Program-made: the position numbers and the translations under genes
Assembly (NCBI GenBank): GCA_045587545.1
Contig: JAZNCN010000008.1
Span: 1-64,000 of the forward strand
Direction of reading: 5' to 3'
DNA length: 64,000 bases
DNA from: Caccoplasma_A sp045587545
GTDB taxonomy: Bacteria; Bacteroidota; Bacteroidia; Bacteroidales; G3-4614
The notes under the pieces: model-generated
The model's input: only the letters and a program-made list of their open reading frames with translations
The model's database searches: none
Told to the model about the DNA's origin: nothing
In this document: positions 25,379-33,985 of the stretch, one piece after another
Numbering within the stretch: the stretch's first letter is position 1
Layout: each line of letters begins with the position of its first letter

Positions 25379-26503
25379 ATGAAACCGAATAATCCTTTTT
25401 TAATATCAGGTTATCACTCTCCTGAATTTTTTTGTAATAGAGAAACAGAGAAAAATAGAATGATAGAGGCATTGTATAATGCGCGAAATATTACATTAAT
25501 ATCTCCTCGCCGTATGGGTAAAACAGGGCTTATTCGTCATCTTTTTTACAATCTTAAAAAAGAGAATAGCGATATAGTAACTTTCTATATGGATATTTTT
25601 TCTACTCAATCGCTCTCAGATTTTGTTACATTGTTTGCTAATACTGTATTGGGGCAACTTGATACAATACCTCAAAAGGCAATGAGTAGAGTCTCTTCAT
25701 TTATAAATAGTTGTCGTCCTGTTATGACTTTTGATGAGTTTAACGGAATGCCTAAATTTATGGTAGATATTATACCTACCACTGAAGAGGTAACACTAAA
25801 AGAGATTTTTGATTATTTAGCCTCATCAGAGAAACAATGCTATATTGCAATTGACGAATTTCAACAAATTACCGAATATCCTGAAAAAGGAGTTGAAGCC
25901 CTATTGCGCTCATACATACAATTTTTGCCAAACGTAAACTTTATATTCTCCGGCAGTAAAAAACATATTATGCAAGAGATGTTTACATCTGCTAATAAAC
26001 CATTTTATCAAAGCACACAAATCCTTAATATTGGAGCTATTGATATTGAAGATTATGCAAATTTTGCAATACGCCACTTCAGTAATGCAGGTAAGAACTT
26101 AACTACTGAAATGTTTCATAAAATATACCGCAAGTTTGAGGGGCATACGTGGTATATACAATCAGTTTTAAACCGATTATATGGTTACACTTCTGAAATA
26201 TATGAATTTACGATAGATTATGCAATTAATCAAATAATATCGGAATTTGAATATACATATAACGATTTATTAAAAGCTTACCCTAAAACAAGTGTCAGTC
26301 TGCTTAAAGCAGTAGCACGTGAAGGGTGTGTTAAAGAGTTGTTTAATGGAGATTTTATTTCAAAACATAAATTACGAGCAGCAAGCAGTGTAAGTTACTC
26401 TGTAAAAAAACTTATTGATAAAGAACTTCTTTATGAATCAGATAACGGATATATAGTATATGATCGTTTTATGGCAGAATGGTTACGTCAACAACCTTTT
26501 TAG
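25379..26503 (+). CDS. Orphan P-loop ATPase, ATPase_2 (archaeal-type) family
   Basis: A 374-residue STAND-like/ATPase_2 protein. Walker A SPRRMGKT is at residues 42-49, Walker B YIAIDEF at 155-161 and an arginine-sensor-like FSGSKKH near 192. The C-terminal third is a winged-helix-like region (ISKHKLRAASSVSYSVKKLIDKELLYESDNGYIVYDRFMAEWLR). Such ATPases are multi-copy in Bacteroidales genomes; function unknown. It is alone, between two nearly identical terminators, and unlike the ATPase at 3828 its Walker B motif is complete. Confidence 0.85.
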   Translation: MKPNNPFLISGYHSPEFFCNRETEKNRMIEALYNARNITLISPRRMGKTGLIRHLFYNLKKENSDIVTFYMDIFSTQSLSDFVTLFANTVLGQLDTIPQKAMSRVSSFINSCRPVMTFDEFNGMPKFMVDIIPTTEEVTLKEIFDYLASSEKQCYIAIDEFQQITEYPEKGVEALLRSYIQFLPNVNFIFSGSKKHIMQEMFTSANKPFYQSTQILNIGAIDIEDYANFAIRHFSNAGKNLTTEMFHKIYRKFEGHTWYIQSVLNRLYGYTSEIYEFTIDYAINQIISEFEYTYNDLLKAYPKTSVSLLKAVAREGCVKELFNGDFISKHKLRAASSVSYSVKKLIDKELLYESDNGYIVYDRFMAEWLRQQPF

Positions 26504-26532
26504 TTTTAAACAATAATACTATATTGCAACTA

Positions 26533-26573
26533 TAAAAAAATAACCATTGCTCTAAAAAGGGCAATGGTTATTT
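26533..26573 (+). terminator. Terminator after the ATPase_2 gene
   Basis: AAAATAACCATTGC / GCAATGGTTATTTT hairpin. Same loop and flanks as the one at 25212-25250, with one G-C pair changed to A-T. Confidence 0.9.
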
Positions 26574-26620
26574 TCATAACTACTAATAATAATTCTCCTA
26601 ATTTTATATATTTATCTAAA

Positions 26621-26667
26621 AACTAACAACTACCCATAGGGCGGCTTTAGCCGACAACTGACAACTA
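26621..26667. repeat. Dispersed repeat family R2 abutting recA stop codon
   Basis: AACTAACAACTACCCATAGG then GCGGCTTTAGCCG and ACAACTGACAACTA. The repeat reaches into the recA stop codon (26665-26667). Confidence 0.8.
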
Positions 26668-27687
26668 TTTATTCTTAATTGCCTCCATAATTAGGTTTTC
26701 CAACTCCTCTGCAAGTTCGGGGTTATCCATAACCATACGTTTTGCAGCGTCTCTGCCTTGACCAAGTTTTGTATCGCCGTAAGCAAACCAAGAACCACTC
26801 TTCTTAATAATTCCGTACTCAACACCAAGGTCAATAATCTCACCTGATTTTGAGATGCCCTCGCCAAACATAATATCAAACTCTGCTTTGCGGAATGGGG
26901 GAGCAACTTTGTTCTTAACAATCTTAACGCGAGTTTGGTTACCAATAACATCGTCGCCCTCTTTTATTTGTGATATACGGCGTATATCCAAACGAACTGA
27001 TGAGTAGAATTTCAATGCATTACCACCGGTTGTAGTCTCGGGGTTGCCAAACATTATACCTATCTTTTCGCGAAGTTGGTTTATGAATATACATGTTGTA
27101 TTTGTTTTGCTAATTGTTGATGTAAGTTTACGCAATGCCTGGCTCATAAGGCGAGCTTGAAGTCCTACGCGGTTATCACCCATATCTCCCTCCAACTCAG
27201 CTTTTGGAGTAAGGGCAGCAACAGAGTCAATTACCACTATATCAACAGCCGATGATCTGATAAGCTGATCGGCAATCTCAAGCGCTTGTTCTCCGCTGTC
27301 TGGTTGAGAAATCCAAAGATTTTCAACGTCAACGCCAAGTTTCTCGGCATAGAAACGGTCAAATGCGTGCTCTGCATCAATAATAGCTGCAATACCGCCA
27401 TTTTTTTGAGCTTCAGCAATAGCATGGATAGCCAAAGTTGTTTTACCAGATGACTCAGGTCCGTAAATCTCAATAACTCTTCCGCGTGGATAACCTCCAA
27501 CTCCAAGGGCGGCATTAAGAGCAATTGAACCGGTTGATATAACGGCAACCTCTTCAACCATATCGTCGCCAAGTTTCATGATAGAACCTTTACCATAGCT
27601 CTTCTCTATCTTATCCATAGCAGCCTTTAGAGCTTTTAGTTTATCGTCCGATACGGTAACCTTCACTTTTTTCTCTTCACTTTCCAT
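26665..27687 (-). CDS. recA: Recombinase A
   Basis: A 340-residue RecA, the ATP-dependent strand-exchange protein of homologous recombination and trigger of the SOS response. Walker A GPESSGKT is at residues 76-83; the L1/L2 loops, the FINQLREKIGIMFGNPETTTGG segment and the C-terminal domain are intact. Length is normal with no intein. Its stop codon lies inside an R2 repeat. No LexA-type operator is recognisable upstream. Confidence 0.98.
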   Translation of the reverse strand: MESEEKKVKVTVSDDKLKALKAAMDKIEKSYGKGSIMKLGDDMVEEVAVISTGSIALNAALGVGGYPRGRVIEIYGPESSGKTTLAIHAIAEAQKNGGIAAIIDAEHAFDRFYAEKLGVDVENLWISQPDSGEQALEIADQLIRSSAVDIVVIDSVAALTPKAELEGDMGDNRVGLQARLMSQALRKLTSTISKTNTTCIFINQLREKIGIMFGNPETTTGGNALKFYSSVRLDIRRISQIKEGDDVIGNQTRVKIVKNKVAPPFRKAEFDIMFGEGISKSGEIIDLGVEYGIIKKSGSWFAYGDTKLGQGRDAAKRMVMDNPELAEELENLIMEAIKNK

Positions 27688-27761
27688 ATTCTTATACTTT
27701 TTTGTTTTACTTATATATATTATTTCTCTCGTTTTCTATTTTCGCAGTAGTTTGTCTATTG

Positions 27762-27769
27762 CAAAGATA
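27762..27769 (-). promoter_or_regulatory. -7 box of recA
   Basis: Minus-strand TATCTTTG fits TAnnTTTG, 75 bp before the start codon. A TTTTGG-like upstream element (27784-27788) is nearer than the ideal spacing. Confidence 0.6.
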
Positions 27770-27847
27770 AATGATTATATATGCCAAAACTTTGCACAAT
27801 ATATATTTTTTTTGAGAGAAAAACTTTTTTCTTAATTATTCCATCTT

Positions 27848-27893
27848 ACTAACAACTACCCGTAGGGCGGCTTTAGCCGACAACTAACAACTA
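27848..27893. repeat. Dispersed repeat family R2 abutting the lipoprotein stop codon
   Basis: ACTAACAACTACCCGTAGGG then CGGCTTTAGCCG and ACAACTAACAACTA. It overlaps the stop codon of the gene at 27891 and is nearly identical to the copy beside recA. Confidence 0.8.
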
Positions 27894-28733
27894 TATACTA
27901 TCCCCCTTATGGTCCTCAATCTGTTTTCTTAAAATAACGATAGTTTTAGAGGCAATTGCTTCGTCTCTCTCCAATCGTTTTACCTCTTTAATTAGTTTTG
28001 CAAATTTATAGCTCTCAACAATAGCTTTTCTGCTACTCTTCTCTAATGTGTATGAGTATGGGCGTTTGCCGTCGTAGCTTACCTTTATGGGAGCGCCCTT
28101 AGTGCCAATTACAAATTGAGCTATTCCTAATGTTTTAGGTTCGTTGTATGTTATAGTTTCAATATTCTGTCCGTTAATTTTATAGCGATAATTTCTTGCA
28201 CCATCGTAAGGTATAACTTCGCTCATCGCAAAAGTCCCGTCTGATGCTGTAAGTTTAATGCTTTCATGCTGAATGGCATTTGAACCGCAATATACGCTTA
28301 GCATCACAAGTTCTCCCTCTTCGGTAACATATGCTCTGATGCACGATTTTGTTTGGCTCTCTCTATTGGGATCGTGTTTATAAACGAGAGTTCCATCGGT
28401 CTGATACTCCTCATTTTTTACAAACTCAAAATCTTTTATGATTTCATCAACTTGAGCCCTGTATATTTTAAGTAGCGAGTCGGCATCGTTGGCAATAATT
28501 TCATTTATTGCAAGTTCAGCTTTTCGCGAAAGTTGCATACCTGCTCTTATCTCGTCAAAAGCTGTATTGTTTACAATCTTAATACTATCTGTAACTAATT
28601 TTGCTTCAATGTAGAGCCCTTGCTCATATAGGCTTTTGGCTTTATAATAAAGGTTGCGAGCCTCTTTGTTATTATCGCATGAGCTTAATAACATAGAGGC
28701 TGCAACAAATATTCCGAAAAATAAATTTTTCAT
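27891..28733 (-). CDS. Uncharacterised lipoprotein with coiled-coil tail
   Basis: A 280-residue protein with a lipoprotein signal: hydrophobic N-terminus followed by the lipobox LLSSC (cysteine about residue 19). The next part (NLYYKAKSLYEQGLYIEAKLVTDSI) is TPR-like. The C-terminal 40 residues are charged and probably coiled-coil. No known domain is recognised. It starts 21 bp after the end of the DUF4301 gene and may be co-transcribed with it. Likely attached to a membrane facing the periplasm. The second of two adjacent ATGs is used as start. Confidence 0.75.
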   Translation of the reverse strand: MKNLFFGIFVAASMLLSSCDNNKEARNLYYKAKSLYEQGLYIEAKLVTDSIKIVNNTAFDEIRAGMQLSRKAELAINEIIANDADSLLKIYRAQVDEIIKDFEFVKNEEYQTDGTLVYKHDPNRESQTKSCIRAYVTEEGELVMLSVYCGSNAIQHESIKLTASDGTFAMSEVIPYDGARNYRYKINGQNIETITYNEPKTLGIAQFVIGTKGAPIKVSYDGKRPYSYTLEKSSRKAIVESYKFAKLIKEVKRLERDEAIASKTIVILRKQIEDHKGDSI

Positions 28734-28754
28734 CAATTATCAGTATCGTAACTT

Positions 28755-30278
28755 TTATAAGTGAGTATCTCTAAGAAGGTCGTTAACGGTCTTAACGGGG
28801 TTAAATGTTGAGATGGGAACCTCAATAAATATAGTGTTCCAATCTGACATTGCTCCGTTCCAAAGTCCGGGACGCTCCAATGCTTTAAGAACCTTTCCGC
28901 TCTTTGATTTCTCTGAGATGAAACCTGTGTTTTTGTCGATATAGTCGGGTAGGTTGTAGTGATTGCCATTCCAGTCTCTAACCGAACATACAAGGTCAAC
29001 AGGGTTAAAATGAGACCCTCCTTCAAATGCTGCTTTTGATTCGGCGTGAGCCATGTTTATTTGGCTGCTCTCCAATATTTGTGGAGAGTATGTTCCATCT
29101 TCGTTATATGCAAGGAAGGGACCACCTCCCGGCTCTCCAATATTCTTAACCATACCGCAAACACGAAGAGGGCGGTTAAGTTTCTTAAGAAGATACATAG
29201 CAAGGTCGCTATCTTCCATCTCTTTTAATTCAGGATTTCGTGTTGATAAATCTCGTTGAAGGAACATTATTATTTCGCGTAAGTCCTCTATTGTGTAGTT
29301 GCCACTTTCAAGAAGTTGTCCGTATTTGAAAATCTTCTCTCTTGCCTCTGCCAAAACTCCTGCCAAAACTTTTTTGTAAAGAATGGTGTCGGCTTTGAAT
29401 GAGTCAGGAACAACGTTGTCAATATTTTTGATGAAAATAACATCTGCATCAATCTCGTTAAGGTTCTCAATCAACGAACCATGACCTCCGGGGCGGAACA
29501 ATAATGCTCCTTTGTCTCTGAAGGGTTGGTTCTCTCCATCAGCAGCAATAGTATCGGTTTCGGGCTTTTGCTCTGAGAATGAGATATTATATTTAACACC
29601 AAACTCTTTTTCGTATACAGGAACAACATTGGCTGTTAACTCTTTAAAGAAGGGCATATGGTCGTGCGATACGGTAAAGTGAATATTTACTGTATTGTCT
29701 CCATTTTTAGCATACATTGCACCCTCAACAAGATGCTCTTCCATTGCGGCACGAGGTGCTGCGTCGTAGTTGTGGAAAAGAATTAAACCTTTTGGTAGCC
29801 AGCCATAGTTCAAACCTTTTTCTGCAAGAAGGTTTTCAACCACACTTTTGTATTTGCCAACATTAATCAACGATTTTATATCGCAACCTTCATTTTTCTT
29901 ACATGCTTCGTCAAGCGCATTATAAAAAGCAAAAGAAGTTATATGCTCAAAAAAGTTTTTCTCAAAAGCTGTTTCGGGTTCAGAGTATGGTGCATCTAAA
30001 AATCCGAAAAGGTCTTTAAACATTCTACTTGCAGCTCCTGATGCAGGAACAAATTTTACACTTTTTACTCCGTTCTCAATCAATTTGTCCCATTTCTCGG
30101 CATAAACCTCAGCCTTATCGGTAAGTTGCATAATGCCATTACCAAGCGATGCACTATTCTCAAGTTTTAAGTATGGGAAACCTTTTTTAAAACACTCCAA
30201 TTGCTCCTCAACAGCCTCAACACTCATGCCTTTGGCTTTAATCTGAGCAAGATCCTCTTGTGAAAAACAATACTTCAT
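28755..30278 (-). CDS. DUF4301 family protein
   Basis: A 507-residue protein that matches the DUF4301 family, found mainly in Bacteroidota. Recognisable segments include KFVPASGAASRMFKDLF (a sugar-nucleotide-transferase-like phosphate loop), RPGGHGSLIENLNEID, VDVIFIKNIDNV-like strand and CGMVKNIGEPGGGPF. These resemble the nucleotide-binding parts of NDP-sugar pyrophosphorylases, which suggests a nucleotidyltransferase-type fold, but no reaction is known. Cytoplasmic. First gene of a two-gene unit with the lipoprotein downstream. Confidence 0.85.
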   Translation of the reverse strand: MKYCFSQEDLAQIKAKGMSVEAVEEQLECFKKGFPYLKLENSASLGNGIMQLTDKAEVYAEKWDKLIENGVKSVKFVPASGAASRMFKDLFGFLDAPYSEPETAFEKNFFEHITSFAFYNALDEACKKNEGCDIKSLINVGKYKSVVENLLAEKGLNYGWLPKGLILFHNYDAAPRAAMEEHLVEGAMYAKNGDNTVNIHFTVSHDHMPFFKELTANVVPVYEKEFGVKYNISFSEQKPETDTIAADGENQPFRDKGALLFRPGGHGSLIENLNEIDADVIFIKNIDNVVPDSFKADTILYKKVLAGVLAEAREKIFKYGQLLESGNYTIEDLREIIMFLQRDLSTRNPELKEMEDSDLAMYLLKKLNRPLRVCGMVKNIGEPGGGPFLAYNEDGTYSPQILESSQINMAHAESKAAFEGGSHFNPVDLVCSVRDWNGNHYNLPDYIDKNTGFISEKSKSGKVLKALERPGLWNGAMSDWNTIFIEVPISTFNPVKTVNDLLRDTHL

Positions 30279-30355
30279 ATCGTATAATTTTAGTTGTTAT
30301 TGATATCAAACAAAGTGAGGGTTAGAGTACAACCCGATATGTTTTTATTTTACTG

Positions 30356-30363
30356 CAAATATA
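30356..30363 (-). promoter_or_regulatory. -7 box of the DUF4301 gene
   Basis: Minus-strand TATATTTG fits TAnnTTTG. A second copy of the same box lies at 30372-30379; either could be used. Confidence 0.5.
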
Positions 30364-30423
30364 GTAACAAGCAAATATACAAATTAACCTTAGAAATTCA
30401 ATGTAGTTATCATAAAAAAATAA

Positions 30424-30431
30424 TATATTTG
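30424..30431 (+). promoter_or_regulatory. -7 box of the RelA/SpoT gene
   Basis: TATATTTG lies 25 bp before the start codon. The upstream TTTG is not clear. Confidence 0.55.
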
Positions 30432-30456
30432 GGGTAATTTATTTATTGTACATACT

Positions 30457-32670
30457 ATGCAACCCAAAGAAGATATTTTCAGCCCTGAGGAGAAACTTGA
30501 TTTTCTGCGTTCTTATTTGGAATTGCGCCGTCAAACACGCACCATAATAAGCGACGAAGAGTTTGAGAAACTGCGTGTTATAATCTCTGATGCAACAAGT
30601 CATGACCAATACGGAAGGGATAAACACGGCAATAGTATATTGCTGCGAAATTTAAATACAGCATTAATACTTTCAAAAGAGGTTGGGTTAGAGCGTTCAA
30701 CTCTTTTGTCTATTCTCTTGTATAATGTAGTGGCTCACGAAAGTCTTACAATAGCAGAGGTTGAGAACGGTTTTGGCAAAGATGTGGCAAATATAATTAT
30801 GCATCTTCTTAAAACAGAGAGTCTGTATACCAAGCATGCTACCGTACAGAGCGATAATTTCAGAAAACTCCTTTTGTCGTTTGCAAATGATGCTCGCGTA
30901 ATAATAATCCTTATTGCCGATAATCTCTGTCTGATGAGAATGATTAATCATCACCCCGATAAAGAGTATCGTTTAAGTATAGCGTCAGAGGCGTCATATC
31001 TTTATGCTCCGTTGGCGCATCGTTTAGGGTTATACAAAATTAAATCAGAACTTGAAGATTTATCTCTTAAATATACAAACCGTGATGTATTTGATTCTAT
31101 AGCCTCAAAACTAACTCAGACAAAGGTAAAACGTCAAAAATATATTGAGGCATTTATTGCTCCTATAAGAGAAAAACTTTTGAATGAGGGTTATAAGTTT
31201 GAGATGAAGGGTCGTACAAAATCAATATACTCCATCTATAACAAGATGAAGAAGCAGAAAGCCGATTTTGAAGATATTTATGACCTTTTTGCCATACGTA
31301 TAATCTTAGATACTCCATTAGAAAAAGAGAAAGCAGATTGTTGGAGAATATTCTCTATAATAGCCGATATGTATAAACCAAATCCTTCACGCATGAGAGA
31401 TTGGATTACCATTCCCAAAAGTAATGGATATGAGTCGTTGCATATTACGGTATGGGGCCCCGAAGACCGTTGGGTAGAGGTGCAAATACGCACTAAGCGA
31501 ATGGACGAAATTGCCGAGAATGGTCTTGCCGCTCATTGGCGATACAAGGGAGTAAAGAGCGAGAGCGGATTGGACGATTGGCTTAATAGTATGCGCGATA
31601 TATTGGAATCGTCCGATGATAAAGAGGCTCTTGAACTTGTTAAGGATTTCAGTAAAGACGATTACGATAAAGAGGTTTTTGTATTTTCTCCCAAAGGCGA
31701 TTTGTATAAACTCACAAAGGGTGCAACCGTATTAGATTTTGCATATCTTATACATACTAACTTAGGAAACAGATGTGTTGGTGCAAAAGTTGATGATAAG
31801 AACCAGTCGTTGAGGTATCAGTTAAAGAGTGGCGATACTGTTGTTGTGCTTACATCACCACAGCAAAAGCCAAAACAAGATTGGTTGAATATAGCAACGC
31901 AAACACGCACTAAACAAAAAATTCGTCAGGCGCTTAAAGAGGAGGAGAATAAAGAGGCTGAATACGGAAAAGAGATGTTCTTCAGACGTATTAAAAACCG
32001 TAAAATTGAGCCTGATGAGTCGGTATTGATGTTGCTTATCCGAAAGATGGGTTTTAAGACCGTAACAAAATTCTTTGCGGCAGTAGCACAAGAAAAAATT
32101 GATGTTAACTCTGTTATTGATAGATATATACAGCTGCAGCAGAATGGCGAAGAAGATAATATTCAACAACGTTCAGCCGAGGAGTATATTCAACAATCTG
32201 TTACTACATCGGCTAAAGAAGATGTTTTGGTAATTGATGGCTCGTTGAAGGATATTGAATATAAACTCTCAAAATGCTGTAATCCCATATACGGAGATGA
32301 GATTTTTGGTTTTGTAAATTCTCAAGGAGGAATAAAAATCCATCGTGTAGATTGTCCCAATGCGCCCGATTTGAGAGGTCGCTTCGGTTATAGAGTTGTA
32401 CCTGCCAAGTGGTCGGGGAAACAGGGTTCTCAATATGTTGTTGTGTTACGGGTTGTTGGTAATGATGATATAGGTATTGTAGCAAACATTACGTCAATAA
32501 TATCAAAAGAGAGCGGGGTATCGATGAGAAGTATATCAATTGATTCAAACGACGGACTCTTTCAAGGTCATATAACCGTAATGGTGAGTCATGTACCTGC
32601 TCTTAATGCTCTTATTAAAAAACTTAAAACAGTTAAAGGGGTTAAGAATGTAGAGCGTTCATCAGAATAG
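30457..32670 (+). CDS. relA: RelA/SpoT homologue with degenerate hydrolase domain
   Basis: A 737-residue long RSH protein that makes (p)ppGpp in the stringent response. Domains in order: HD-type domain (about 30-190), synthetase (about 230-360) with DLFAIRIIL, TIPKSNGYESLH near 320 and EVQIRT near 341, TGS (about 405-465), zinc-finger/conserved-cysteine segment KCCNPIYGDEIFGF near 606, and ACT (about 660-735). Where active hydrolases have the HD-x3-ED type motif this protein reads LLYNVVAHES (about 83-92), so the hydrolase is probably dead and the enzyme is synthetase-only. Such a RelA-type paralogue implies a bifunctional Rel elsewhere in the genome. Confidence 0.93.
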   Translation: MQPKEDIFSPEEKLDFLRSYLELRRQTRTIISDEEFEKLRVIISDATSHDQYGRDKHGNSILLRNLNTALILSKEVGLERSTLLSILLYNVVAHESLTIAEVENGFGKDVANIIMHLLKTESLYTKHATVQSDNFRKLLLSFANDARVIIILIADNLCLMRMINHHPDKEYRLSIASEASYLYAPLAHRLGLYKIKSELEDLSLKYTNRDVFDSIASKLTQTKVKRQKYIEAFIAPIREKLLNEGYKFEMKGRTKSIYSIYNKMKKQKADFEDIYDLFAIRIILDTPLEKEKADCWRIFSIIADMYKPNPSRMRDWITIPKSNGYESLHITVWGPEDRWVEVQIRTKRMDEIAENGLAAHWRYKGVKSESGLDDWLNSMRDILESSDDKEALELVKDFSKDDYDKEVFVFSPKGDLYKLTKGATVLDFAYLIHTNLGNRCVGAKVDDKNQSLRYQLKSGDTVVVLTSPQQKPKQDWLNIATQTRTKQKIRQALKEEENKEAEYGKEMFFRRIKNRKIEPDESVLMLLIRKMGFKTVTKFFAAVAQEKIDVNSVIDRYIQLQQNGEEDNIQQRSAEEYIQQSVTTSAKEDVLVIDGSLKDIEYKLSKCCNPIYGDEIFGFVNSQGGIKIHRVDCPNAPDLRGRFGYRVVPAKWSGKQGSQYVVVLRVVGNDDIGIVANITSIISKESGVSMRSISIDSNDGLFQGHITVMVSHVPALNALIKKLKTVKGVKNVERSSE

Positions 32671-32690
32671 TATGTTAAATTAGTATTTAT

Positions 32691-33914
32691 ATGAGAAAAA
32701 TAGTAGTCGCATTATTGTCATTAGTGGTTGTAGTTGCTCTCTTAATTTTGGTAGCTACTCGTTGGAATGTATGGTTTGGGAATATTCCTGAGCCACCTTA
32801 TAAGGTATCGGATAAGATTGAACATCTACTTATGACATATGGCTCAAACGGTGAGGAATCGAGGTGCTTTACATGGATGTGTGGAGATACTCTTCAGCCT
32901 GCAATATTGCAACTTGCAGTATTAGAAGATACACTTCATTTTGATGGAGAGGGAACTGTTTTTAAATCGCGTTCGGGTAAAGCGGCATATTATAAAGCAG
33001 AGATAGCGTCGTTACCCGAAGGATTAAGTTACTCTTATAGGGTTCTTCAATCAACAGATACAACAGATTGGTACACTTTCAGAATACCATACAGGGATAA
33101 GCAACGTTCTTTCATATATTTGGGAGATGTGCAAGATGATTATACAGGCGTAACTCCTAAAATATTCTCAGAGATATTTGAGTTGTATCCTGATGTTGAT
33201 TTTTATCTCTTTGGGGGCGATTTAATTGAACGTCCAATGTCGGGGTATTGGGATTATTGGTTCGCATCAATGCAAGATATTCCCAAAACAAAACCGATAT
33301 TGGCAGCAGCGGGAAATCACGAATATCTAAAAGGATTTCCTCAATATATTGAAGAGCGATTTGGGTTAGTGTTTCCATATGCCTATTCCAAGAATAATAG
33401 GGGTAATGCTCTCTTGTCAATAAAGTTGGGTGCTGCGCAAATTATGTTATTGGATTCAAATAAAGATTTCTGGAAATATTTTTATCAAAGACGATGGTTG
33501 AAAAATGAGTTGAAAAATTCTGATGCAAAATGGCAAATAGTAACTATGCATCACCCAATATACTCAACAAAAGGGCGGTTTAATCAACTTCTCCAACGTC
33601 TTTTCTTTAATCCTGTAATAAAGAATAGGGGAGTTGATTTGGTGTTGCAAGGACATGAACATATCTTTATGAGAACATCTCCCGAGAGTGAAGATGGTAC
33701 TCTTCAAACACCAATCTATTTGACCTCTCACTGTTCTCCAAAAAGTTATAAAGTAAAATACCCTGCTGATTACGCTAAGATTGATAATGGAGACAAATAC
33801 TATCAGTTAATAAAATATGATTATAATAAGATAGAGGTTGAAACTTATAATTCGCAACATCAATTAATTGACAAGGTTGAAATATTACCTAATCAAGTGT
33901 CAGAGATAAAATAA
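32691..33914 (+). CDS. Membrane-anchored metallophosphoesterase, purple acid phosphatase-like
   Basis: A 407-residue calcineurin-like phosphoesterase. Residues 5-23 form an N-terminal membrane anchor or uncleaved signal. A fibronectin III-like segment (about 50-135) precedes the catalytic domain with motifs GDVQDD (about 145), GGDLIE (about 176), GNHE (about 208), MHHPIYS (about 287) and GHEHIF (about 322), which together form the two-metal centre. Probably periplasmic; the phosphate substrate is unknown. It starts 20 bp after relA and may be co-transcribed. It lies next to a Na/Pi cotransporter reading the other way. Confidence 0.85.
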   Translation: MRKIVVALLSLVVVVALLILVATRWNVWFGNIPEPPYKVSDKIEHLLMTYGSNGEESRCFTWMCGDTLQPAILQLAVLEDTLHFDGEGTVFKSRSGKAAYYKAEIASLPEGLSYSYRVLQSTDTTDWYTFRIPYRDKQRSFIYLGDVQDDYTGVTPKIFSEIFELYPDVDFYLFGGDLIERPMSGYWDYWFASMQDIPKTKPILAAAGNHEYLKGFPQYIEERFGLVFPYAYSKNNRGNALLSIKLGAAQIMLLDSNKDFWKYFYQRRWLKNELKNSDAKWQIVTMHHPIYSTKGRFNQLLQRLFFNPVIKNRGVDLVLQGHEHIFMRTSPESEDGTLQTPIYLTSHCSPKSYKVKYPADYAKIDNGDKYYQLIKYDYNKIEVETYNSQHQLIDKVEILPNQVSEIK

Positions 33915-33927
33915 AGGAGATTCTTAT

Positions 33928-33971
33928 AAAAAGGTGCTGTATTATATTTATTTTGATACAGCACCTTTTTT
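33928..33971. terminator. Bidirectional terminator between convergent genes
   Basis: AAAAAGGTGCTGTAT (33928-33942) pairs with ATACAGCACCTTTTT (33956-33970); T-runs exist on both strands. It serves the phosphoesterase and the Na/Pi cotransporter. Confidence 0.9.
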
Positions 33972-33985
33972 GTAATAGAAACTTT

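Noticed and set aside
30457..32670. Bifunctional SpoT/Rel call
   Set aside because: The hydrolase HD motif is missing, so only the synthetase activity is supported.
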